Of a stretch of DNA of 5,066 nt, positions 1 to 5,066 are shown in pieces. Below the pieces are notes generated by a model. That model had not been told where the DNA came from. It searched no databases and was given only the letters and a program-made list of their open reading frames with translations. Numbering within the stretch: the stretch's first letter is position 1; every line of letters begins with the position of its first letter. The stretch is taken from positions 1-5,066 of the forward strand of contig JAIDTS010000448.1 in assembly GCA_029060585.1 (NCBI GenBank), written 5' to 3'. Made by a program: the position numbers and the translations under genes. Source of the DNA: Muribaculaceae bacterium. GTDB taxonomy: Bacteria > Bacteroidota > Bacteroidia > Bacteroidales > Muribaculaceae.

Positions 1-119
1 TTGTTGGTGATTGTGACAAGGCCAGCGGCATCTTCTGTCAGAGTCCATACAGCTCCTGTTTCAGGAAGTTCGGACGACAAGTTGAAATTGTTGTAAGTGC
101 CGGCCTGATAGAGATAGCG
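1..119 (-). pseudogene. In-frame continuation of the lipoprotein gene beyond the premature TGA (runs off the left edge)
   Basis: Read in the same frame directly after the TGA, this stretch encodes 39 further residues without a stop, starting Arg-Tyr-Leu-Tyr-Gln-Ala-Gly and ending Val-Thr-Ile-Thr-Asn. It aligns without gaps to residues 271-309 of the first repeat (Arg-Tyr-Val-Tyr ... Ala-Thr-Ile-Thr-Asn), with 17 of 39 positions identical by hand count. These include Arg-Tyr-x-Tyr, Asn-x-Phe-Asn, Leu-Pro, Val-Trp-Thr and Thr-Ile-Thr-Asn. It is therefore coding sequence of the second repeat separated from its gene by one stop codon. No start codon in this piece suggests independent translation. 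By comparison with repeat one, at least about 30 more residues should lie beyond the window. Confidence 0.8.
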
Positions 120-122
120 TCA
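120..122 (-). other. Premature in-frame TGA at a conserved glycine position
   Basis: The plus strand reads tca, giving TGA on the coding strand, in the context Asp-Ser-Tyr-stop-Arg-Tyr-Leu-Tyr. The matching place in repeat one reads Asp-Ala-Tyr-Gly-Arg-Tyr-Val-Tyr, with glycine 270 encoded by GGA (525-527). One change, G to T on the coding strand (C to A at position 122), converts GGA to TGA. The base after the stop is C; TGAC is known from E. coli work as a relatively weak termination context, so some read-through is conceivable but not shown. Confidence 0.85.
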
Positions 123-1334
123 GTAGCTGTCCTTGATGTAATAGCCTCCGACAGTGATCTCAAATGTGAATGCATTAGCGGGATCCGCGTTAGTCACTTT
201 ACCGTTCTCTACAGTCATGTCGATGCTTGAAAGATAACCATATGGCTTATCAGCTGCAACCGGACCAGCTCCGTGTCCATCTTCCGTCACGAGATAGAAT
301 TTCGGGGCCGGAGCCTTATAGAGCACTGGAAGTGAACCTTTTGCCTCGGGGTATGCGCCCCAGCTTGAGTAGTTGCCGTCATACTGAATCCATTTTCCTT
401 TGTCGGTATTGGTTATGGTGGCCTGTCCGTTGGAAGCTACATCCACTGTCCACACATAAGCTTCGTCAGGAAGTGACTCAGAGAAATTGAAGCTATTGAA
501 ATCTTTAGACAGATATACATAGCGTCCATAAGCATCTTTAATGAAATAGCCTCCATCGGTAGGGATGAACGTGAAAGCATTGATTTCATCTGAAGTTACA
601 GTTCCGTCAGTGACCGTCATTTCAACGAGCGGTAGGTATCCGTAGGTCTTGTTGGCCATCGGACCGGCTCCGTTTGCACCGTCGGCAACAAGGAAGAAAG
701 TGCCTCCGATAAATTCCTCAACGTCCGAGTCGGAGATAAAGATGGGGTTGGTTGCGCTTTCATTATAGCTTATGATCGCCAGTTCGCCGGATGCTGCATC
801 AGGATACGCGTTCTTGAGAATAGCAGGAAGCTTGTTTTCCGCCGGTGTCATGGGAGCGAAAGCATCGATGTAATCCTTGTCGCTTCCCCATGCGTTGACA
901 TAGTCGTCTTTGCTGACGGTATATTTAGCAGCTCCGGCCACCTGTGCGATGATGGGATCGGTCACTCCGGTTTCCTCGAATGTGACGTTGATTTTGGAAC
1001 CCTCGGGAGCGAGGAAGTAGGGAGCGCTGCTTGACGCGAGATACGCGGGCAGATACTCTTTCGCCGGTATTTCGGCAGAGAAGAGTCCATTGTTTCCCAC
1101 TGCCTTGAGGGCATTGCTGAGACCTGCGGCCTCGGCAAGAGCCTTATTGGTGGCGTTGGATGCTACGGCAGTGTAGTCTGTGCCGGTCATGATGAACTCA
1201 CCCTCGATCGCGGCGTTGTAGTCTACGCCCGGTTCGAAGCCGTCCAGATGGTCGTTCCAGGAGTTCTCGCCGCAGGAAGCCATAATGGCAGTCGCACCTA
1301 AGGCGAAAAATATGTTTTTAACTGAAATCTTCAT
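120..1334 (-). CDS. Repeat-containing secreted lipoprotein, partner of the upstream TonB-dependent receptor; ends at a premature stop
   Basis: The 404-residue product begins with a lipoprotein signal: Lys2 and Lys6, a hydrophobic stretch from Ile8 to Met18, and a lipobox Met-Ala-Ser-Cys with Cys21 as the likely lipidated residue. It should therefore be anchored in the outer membrane or exposed on the surface. Residues 22-40 hold a Trp-Asn-Asp-His-Leu-Asp-Gly-Phe-Glu segment. Residues 47-121 and 138-192 look like two diverged copies of one module. Residues 213-342 form a domain ending in an Ile-Gln-Tyr...Gly-Ala-Tyr-Pro...Leu-Pro-Val-Leu-Tyr pattern, and a second copy starts at 346 but is cut by TGA. 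This general style is familiar from uncharacterised Bacteroidales lipoproteins next to TonB receptors, but I cannot name a family or ligand. The start codon lies 9 bp after the receptor stop with no Shine-Dalgarno, suggesting translation within one operon. The frame continues past the TGA to the window edge, so the intact gene is longer. The reading frame is certain; the function is inferred only from the neighbour. Confidence 0.85.
   Translation of the reverse strand: MKISVKNIFFALGATAIMASCGENSWNDHLDGFEPGVDYNAAIEGEFIMTGTDYTAVASNATNKALAEAAGLSNALKAVGNNGLFSAEIPAKEYLPAYLASSSAPYFLAPEGSKINVTFEETGVTDPIIAQVAGAAKYTVSKDDYVNAWGSDKDYIDAFAPMTPAENKLPAILKNAYPDAASGELAIISYNESATNPIFISDSDVEEFIGGTFFLVADGANGAGPMANKTYGYLPLVEMTVTDGTVTSDEINAFTFIPTDGGYFIKDAYGRYVYLSKDFNSFNFSESLPDEAYVWTVDVASNGQATITNTDKGKWIQYDGNYSSWGAYPEAKGSLPVLYKAPAPKFYLVTEDGHGAGPVAADKPYGYLSSIDMTVENGKVTNADPANAFTFEITVGGYYIKDSY
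309..698 (-). repeat. C-terminal repeat domain, copy 1 (complete) of the lipoprotein
   Basis: Residues 213-342 of the lipoprotein form a unit of about 130 residues. It starts Phe-Phe-Leu-Val, followed by Gly-Ala-Gly-Pro, Tyr-Gly-Tyr-Leu, Asn-Ala-Phe-Thr-Phe, Gly-Gly-Tyr-Phe-Ile-Lys-Asp, Gly-Arg-Tyr-Val-Tyr and Trp-Thr-Val. It finishes Lys-Trp-Ile-Gln-Tyr ... Leu-Pro-Val-Leu-Tyr. The alternating aromatic and polar residues suggest a beta-sheet fold. The same landmarks recur in order from residue 346 onward. Confidence 0.85.
759..923 (-). repeat. N-terminal module, copy 2 (diverged internal duplication)
   Basis: Residues 138-192 read Tyr-Thr-Val-Ser-Lys-Asp-Asp-Tyr, then Leu-Pro-Ala-Ile-Leu (169-173), then Gly-Glu-Leu-Ala-Ile-Ile-Ser-Tyr-Asn-Glu (183-192). 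They match residues 47-54, 95-99 and 112-121 in order. The best local match is the Leu-Pro-Ala-x-Leu core and the hydrophobic strand that follows the glycine. Confidence 0.45.
972..1196 (-). repeat. N-terminal module, copy 1 (diverged internal duplication)
   Basis: Residues 47-121 run from Phe-Ile-Met-Thr-Gly-Thr-Asp-Tyr through Leu-Pro-Ala-Tyr-Leu (95-99) to Gly-Ser-Lys-Ile-Asn-Val-Thr-Phe-Glu-Glu (112-121). The same order of landmarks recurs at residues 138-192. The spacing between the first two landmarks is longer here (Asp53 to Leu95, 42 residues) than in the second copy (Asp144 to Leu169, 25 residues). Similarity is by eye and weak, so this is a tentative call. Confidence 0.45.
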
Positions 1335-1343
1335 ATCGTTGTC

Positions 1344-4037
1344 TTAGAATGTGAGTTTGAGACGAAGTGTGTAAGTGCGGCCGAAGTTATAGAATACTCC
1401 GTAGGCGTTCTGCCAAGTTCCGTTGCTGGTTGCCGATGTGGTGGCATCCATCACGTAGTTGTAGTTGTAGAGGTTGTTGATGTTGCCGAAGACGGTTGCG
1501 TTGATTCCTCCGAACTTGAAGCTGTAGCTTGCGTTCAGGTCAAGCTGGTGACCCCATGGAATTCTCCAGGGTTCGCCCAGTTCCATAGTCTGGCCTGTGC
1601 TGAGGTTGTTGCCCGTGATAGTGTAATCGGAATAGTTGCGTGCCGAAGCAACCCAGTCAGCACCGATGCGCCAGCCCTTTACGGGCTTCACCGTCATGCT
1701 TAGTGATCCAGTGGACTGTGCCGAGCCGCCTACTTTGCGGCCCTTGGTATTCAGTTTTGCCCAGAGGTGGTCTTCCGCCATGATTCCTGATGCGATTGCT
1801 CCGGTGCTCAGGTTGGCGAGAGGCTGCGATTCGGAGTTGTAGAAATATCCGATAGTATTAGAGTCGTTGACCCAGTCGCCGTAGCTGAACATGCCGGAGA
1901 ATTCAAGCCACTGGAAGGGTTTGTAGGTTGCTGCCACCTCAAGGCCCATATGGCGGGAAGCTACACCACTCATGTTCATCACATATCGAGTGCCGTCCTG
2001 CATGGTGTTGGTCTTCACCATAGTCTGGTCCATCCAGCGGGTGAAGTATCCGTTTACCTGGGCGGTGAATTTAGGAGAGTGGAACTCATAGCCGATTTCA
2101 GCCGACACACACTTCTCGTTGAGTGCATTGGGGTTGGCGGCGTTAGAGACCTCTCTTGAGAGGAAAGCAGCCGACATGAACGGAGCGCGGCTGATGTAGC
2201 CGCCGTTTGCGAATATGTTGTTGTGGCGGTCGATGTTGTAATTGATGCCGGCCTTTACGTTGCCTGCGATGAAGTTGAGGGTCTCGGAACGTTCGTGTGC
2301 CTTGTCGTAGTAGAAGCGGTTGACGAGCCAGTCCGAGTTGTTGTTGATCGATCCTCCGAGGAATACGTTAAGTTTGTTGTCTTCAAGACAGCTGTACTCG
2401 AGCTGAGCGTAAAGGCCTTCCTGTGCTACAAAGCCGGTATAGTCGCGGTAGACGATGTCGCCAACACCCAGCTTCTGATACTGCCAGTTGGGGTCAGCTG
2501 CAGCTGCGTTGTTGGATGGAAGAACGCTTTTACGCGAAGAGTCGTCTACATAGTATTGTCCGTTGAAGAGGTCGTTGATCTTTGTCTGGTGCAGTCCAGC
2601 GTAGTAGCGTACGTCAAGACCGACGAGAAGGTTGAGGTTCTGGATGAGCTCGTTTTTATATGTTGATACGAGGCCGACCCATGTATGGTTGTTGATCGAC
2701 TGTGCCATCACCATGTTGGAGCCCGTGGTCGATGCGGCGTTCATCTCCTCGATACCGGCGTAATCGAAAGTGCCGTCGGCGCAGCGCCATGTATCGGAGA
2801 GTACGCCGTTGCTTGCGCCATACCACTGGCTGCGGTAGTCGCTTGTGCGACCCTGTCCACTGAGGCCATAGCCGTTGGCTATCGAAAGGTATATCGCGGT
2901 TGAGAGGCTCGACTTGTAGTTGATCTGCCAGATATGGTTGAGTGAAATCTGGGGCTTGTGGAAGTGGTTCTGATTGGAGACGTATTGCTGGCCGTTAAGA
3001 CGGTAACCGAAGGTCGGGTTGTATTTATACATGCTTTCTCCATTCATGAAGTTCTTCACGTTCTGCCATCCTTCAATGGTCAGGCCATTGTTCTTGTTTC
3101 GCTGCCAGTGGTCTTGCGGCGAACCGAAGGCGGTGAGGCTCAGCTGATGGTTGTCGTTGATCTTCTTTGATACGTTGACAAACCATGTGAAGGCGTCAAA
3201 CTTGGTGCCCTGCACATATCCGTCGCCCCATTTGCGGCTTCCCATGATTGTGATTGCCCAGCCGTTTTTCATGAGGCCGGTAGAAGCGGAGAATCCGATA
3301 TGGTTCATGTTATCGTTGCCCATTCCATAGAAGACCGTTCCTCCCTTCTTTGCATCAAGGCTTTTGGTGGTAATGTTGAGCGTGCCACCTACTGAAGGAG
3401 TGGAGATGATGGCCGCACCGAGACCGCGTTGGGTCTGCATGGAAGATGTCACATCGCTGAGACCTGACCAGTTTGACCAGTAGACGCCACCCCATTCCAT
3501 GTCGTTGACCGGGATACCGTTGACGAGCTGGGCCACATTGGCGCTCTTGAAGCCACGCATGTTGATTTTTGCGTCGCCGTAGCCGCCGCCTTCCTTGGTG
3601 GCCCACACGCCGGGAGTAGTCTTAAGTACTTCGGGGAACTCCTGTCCGCCGAGTTTTGCCTCGATGAAGGGAGCGTCGACGGTAGAAACCGCTACAGGAG
3701 TCTTACGTGTCTTGGCTACCGACTGTGTGACTACGACGTCCTGAAGCATTGTGGTCTCTGTCTCGAGCACCACGCGTCCTACCTCAGGCTGAGCTTTCAC
3801 AGTCTTGTCCTGATAGCCGACATAGGAGATCTTGAGCTCCTTGGTGTTGTCAGGAACTGAGAGCGAGAAATTGCCGTCGATGTCGGCTGCCGTTGCCGTC
3901 GATGTGCCCGGCACGGCGACGGTCGCTCCGATGAGGGGTTCGCCCTGTTTGTCAAAAACAGATCCGCGGCATACGTAGTTGGCCCAAGCTGCCGAGCACA
4001 CTACCATGAGGGCGGATAAGAGAAACAGTCTCTTCAT
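1344..4037 (-). CDS. TonB-dependent outer-membrane receptor with N-terminal CarboxypepD_reg-like domain
   Basis: The 897-residue product is an outer-membrane active transporter powered by TonB-ExbB-ExbD. It has a Sec signal peptide with cleavage likely after Ala-Trp-Ala19. Residues 22-92 form a CarboxypepD_reg-like domain (Gly-Glu-Pro-Leu-Ile-Gly-Ala-Thr-Val, Asp-Ile-Asp-Gly-Asn-Phe, Ser-Tyr-Val-Gly-Tyr). A TonB-box-like Asp-Val-Val-Val-Thr follows at 100-104. The plug spans about 107-226, with Asn-Met-Arg-Gly-Phe at 159-163, Val-Asn-Gly-Ile-Pro-Val-Asn-Asp at 172-179 and Gly-Gly-Thr-Leu-Asn-Ile at 217-222. The rest is beta barrel, ending Leu-Lys-Leu-Thr-Phe, the terminal aromatic typical of Bam substrates. 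It is shorter than typical SusC proteins (around 1000 residues), and the next gene is not recognisably SusD, so a glycan-specific role should not be assumed; substrate unknown. It ends with TAA, 9 bp before the lipoprotein start. The start has an A-rich leader, usual for Bacteroidota. The gene is intact. Confidence 0.95.
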   Translation of the reverse strand: MKRLFLLSALMVVCSAAWANYVCRGSVFDKQGEPLIGATVAVPGTSTATAADIDGNFSLSVPDNTKELKISYVGYQDKTVKAQPEVGRVVLETETTMLQDVVVTQSVAKTRKTPVAVSTVDAPFIEAKLGGQEFPEVLKTTPGVWATKEGGGYGDAKINMRGFKSANVAQLVNGIPVNDMEWGGVYWSNWSGLSDVTSSMQTQRGLGAAIISTPSVGGTLNITTKSLDAKKGGTVFYGMGNDNMNHIGFSASTGLMKNGWAITIMGSRKWGDGYVQGTKFDAFTWFVNVSKKINDNHQLSLTAFGSPQDHWQRNKNNGLTIEGWQNVKNFMNGESMYKYNPTFGYRLNGQQYVSNQNHFHKPQISLNHIWQINYKSSLSTAIYLSIANGYGLSGQGRTSDYRSQWYGASNGVLSDTWRCADGTFDYAGIEEMNAASTTGSNMVMAQSINNHTWVGLVSTYKNELIQNLNLLVGLDVRYYAGLHQTKINDLFNGQYYVDDSSRKSVLPSNNAAAADPNWQYQKLGVGDIVYRDYTGFVAQEGLYAQLEYSCLEDNKLNVFLGGSINNNSDWLVNRFYYDKAHERSETLNFIAGNVKAGINYNIDRHNNIFANGGYISRAPFMSAAFLSREVSNAANPNALNEKCVSAEIGYEFHSPKFTAQVNGYFTRWMDQTMVKTNTMQDGTRYVMNMSGVASRHMGLEVAATYKPFQWLEFSGMFSYGDWVNDSNTIGYFYNSESQPLANLSTGAIASGIMAEDHLWAKLNTKGRKVGGSAQSTGSLSMTVKPVKGWRIGADWVASARNYSDYTITGNNLSTGQTMELGEPWRIPWGHQLDLNASYSFKFGGINATVFGNINNLYNYNYVMDATTSATSNGTWQNAYGVFYNFGRTYTLRLKLTF

Positions 4038-4079
4038 AGTTTTTTAGTTGTTGGTTGATAGTTTGATTATATGGAAAAT
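4038..4079 (-). promoter_or_regulatory. Short A/T-rich leader between the YitT-family gene and the receptor gene
   Basis: This 42-bp gap holds no hairpin that would end transcription and no clear Bacteroidota promoter (no TAnnTTTG element in it or in the adjoining end of the upstream gene). A TATAAT string occurs on the coding strand within it but has no recognisable upstream partner. Just before the receptor ATG the coding strand reads CTAAAAAACT, an A-rich leader of the kind Bacteroidota use in place of a Shine-Dalgarno sequence. Co-transcription with the upstream gene is possible; a non-consensus promoter cannot be excluded. Confidence 0.35.
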
Positions 4080-5066
4080 CTATTGTTGTTTTTCTATGGC
4101 TTTGTCTGTCGGGATGACGGTGGTCTGGTTCTTTTTCGTCTTGATTTTCACCTTATACATATCGAAGCCCTTGCCAAATACGCCGTTGACCGCCCCCTGA
4201 GTGATAAATGCGTCGTCGTCGATTCCCTTCACGAGACGCATGATGCCCGGAGCCTCTATCTTCCGGCACCATACCATCAGGATCTTTATTGGCTTCTTGC
4301 TATACCATCCTTCGCCGTCGAGTACCGTCACTCCGCGTTTGGCGTCGTTATTGATGGCATCGGCTATGGTCTGCCATTCGCGGCTGAAGATGATGAACTG
4401 CACTGCCTGGCGATTGCCTACCACTATCATATCCGCGCAGTAGGAGGCCACGAATGTCACGACATAGCCGTATACGATGATGGGAATCCGAGTTTCGAGC
4501 CTTTCTCCGAAGGTCCCGTCGAAAGGAAGGAGGATGCTGCTTGAAACTATGACCATATCCGTGATGACCATCGCGCGTCCGATGCTGACGTTGCTGAGTT
4601 TGTTGACCATCGAGGCAACGATGTCGGTGCCTCCCGTAGATCCGTTGTGGATCAATACAGTACCTACACCAAGTCCGCAGATTATCGCGCCCAGAATCGC
4701 GCTCAGCGACATGTCTTCAAGTATAGGATGCCCGAGTCCCATGAAAAATGTCTCTCCAACACCGATGGAAAGCGACACTACCGTAGCTCCGAAGATGGTG
4801 CGTATGACAAAAGTCTTACCTACAATCTTGAACGCAAAGGCAAGAAGAAGCAGGTTGAGGGCATATTGGGTCGCAGCTACAGGAATCGTTTCGTTAGTAG
4901 CGAAATAGACCAGCGTGCCTACACCCGTCAGTCCTCCCATTACTATCTTATGGGGAAGTATAAAAGCGCAAAAACCGAAGGCATACATGAATATGCCCAC
5001 AATAATCATTATATAGTCGAATATCAGACTTTTACGCGAGATGCTGAATCCAAACATTGTTTTCAT
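4080..5066 (-). CDS. YitT family membrane protein with C-terminal DUF2179 domain
   Basis: The 328-residue product is a polytopic inner-membrane protein. Hydrophobic segments lie at about 16-37, 42-57, 66-83, 88-108, 121-140, 165-182 and 194-210. The family signature Asn-Gly-Ser-Thr-Gly-Gly-Thr-Asp-Ile-Val sits at 141-150. A soluble DUF2179 domain follows at about 222-304, with Arg-Gly-Val-Thr-Val-Leu-Asp-Gly-Glu-Gly-Trp-Tyr at 244-255, Asp-Ala-Phe-Ile-Thr at 285-289 and Gly-Lys-Gly-Phe at 298-301. The molecular role of the family is not firmly established, so no transport substrate is claimed. About 25 polar residues after the domain (Lys- and Gln-rich, ending Ile-Glu-Lys-Gln-Gln) look like a lineage-specific tail. 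The ATG coincides with the last base of the window, so the upstream region cannot be inspected. Met1 agrees with the usual N-terminal layout of the family, but Met4 is an alternative. It ends with TAG, 42 bp before the receptor gene, and has no obvious functional link to it. Confidence 0.93.
   Translation of the reverse strand: MKTMFGFSISRKSLIFDYIMIIVGIFMYAFGFCAFILPHKIVMGGLTGVGTLVYFATNETIPVAATQYALNLLLLAFAFKIVGKTFVIRTIFGATVVSLSIGVGETFFMGLGHPILEDMSLSAILGAIICGLGVGTVLIHNGSTGGTDIVASMVNKLSNVSIGRAMVITDMVIVSSSILLPFDGTFGERLETRIPIIVYGYVVTFVASYCADMIVVGNRQAVQFIIFSREWQTIADAINNDAKRGVTVLDGEGWYSKKPIKILMVWCRKIEAPGIMRLVKGIDDDAFITQGAVNGVFGKGFDMYKVKIKTKKNQTTVIPTDKAIEKQQ

Larger units (their letters stand above)
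1..299 (-). repeat. C-terminal repeat domain, copy 2 (interrupted by TGA and cut by the window edge)
   Basis: From residue 346 the landmarks of copy 1 recur: Phe-Tyr-Leu-Val, Gly-Ala-Gly-Pro, Tyr-Gly-Tyr-Leu, Asn-Ala-Phe-Thr-Phe and Gly-Gly-Tyr-Tyr-Ile-Lys-Asp. After the TGA come Arg-Tyr-Leu-Tyr and Val-Trp-Thr. The two copies are about 133 residues apart, and two single-residue indels are needed before the stop position. Similarity is also visible in the DNA, for example aatagcctcc at both 545-554 and 141-150. The expected closing Ile-Gln-Tyr ... Leu-Tyr segment would lie left of position 1. Confidence 0.82.

Noticed and set aside
120..122. TGA read as glycine by an alternative genetic code, as in Gracilibacteria/SR1
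   Set aside because: The lost residue is indeed a glycine, but the other two genes are complete family members with no internal TGA, glycine is encoded by GGA at the equivalent repeat site, and the proteins are typical of Bacteroidota, which use the standard bacterial code. A single TGA is better explained by mutation or error.
2223..2666. 147-codon open frame on the plus strand inside the receptor gene
   Set aside because: It lies wholly antisense to a well-supported TonB receptor barrel. The product is Val-rich with no recognisable domain, as expected of a shadow frame.
3355..3606. 83-codon minus-strand frame inside the receptor plug region
   Set aside because: It is a different frame over the conserved plug domain; its Arg/His/Gln-rich product is typical of an out-of-frame translation.
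3980..4037. Receptor as a lipoprotein, because of Cys14 in the signal peptide
   Set aside because: The residues before Cys14 are Met-Val-Val, which do not fit a lipobox (valine at -1), and the cysteine lies inside the hydrophobic core. The Ala-Trp-Ala site at 17-19 fits ordinary signal peptidase I cleavage and a barrel protein.
4071..4544. 157-codon open frame on the plus strand, antisense to the YitT-family gene
   Set aside because: It overlaps the conserved DUF2179 domain coding region on the other strand. Its product shows no domain or signal, so it is a shadow.
4477..4908. 143-codon open frame on the plus strand, antisense to the YitT membrane region
   Set aside because: The Ser/Thr/Met/Pro-rich product mirrors membrane-segment codons on the true strand. 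There is no independent evidence of coding.

Overview
This window comes from a Bacteroidota genome, most likely a gut Bacteroidales; Muribaculaceae is a guess from overall style and cannot be proven here. The support is a TonB-dependent receptor with an N-terminal carboxypeptidase-D-regulatory-like domain, a partner lipoprotein with a short lipobox signal, start codons preceded by A-rich leaders or no Shine-Dalgarno sequence, and balanced base composition. All three genes are on the minus strand, so the window reads biologically from right to left.

From the right: 4080-5066 encodes a YitT-family membrane protein with a C-terminal DUF2179 domain. After a 42-bp gap without a visible terminator, 1344-4037 encodes an 897-residue outer-membrane TonB-dependent receptor (signal peptide, CarboxypepD_reg-like domain, TonB-box-like motif, plug, beta barrel ending in Phe). 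Nine bases further on, 120-1334 encodes a secreted lipoprotein. The last two are almost certainly one operon: an outer-membrane transporter with a surface or periplasmic lipoprotein partner. The partner is not recognisably SusD, and the substrate is unknown.

The most notable feature is at the left end. The lipoprotein frame stops at a TGA at 120-122, but the same frame continues to the window edge and encodes the rest of a second repeat domain. The interrupted codon aligns with a GGA glycine codon at 525-527 in the first repeat. This is therefore a single-base nonsense change (G to T on the coding strand), not the natural end of the gene. The gene is a truncated or interrupted allele, a polymorphism, or a sequencing error, and its true end lies outside the window. 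The lipoprotein also appears to be built from two pairs of duplicated modules, a diverged N-terminal pair and a clear C-terminal pair.

I see no RNA genes, CRISPR arrays, insertion sequences or phage genes. There is no gene-free stretch over 300 bases.
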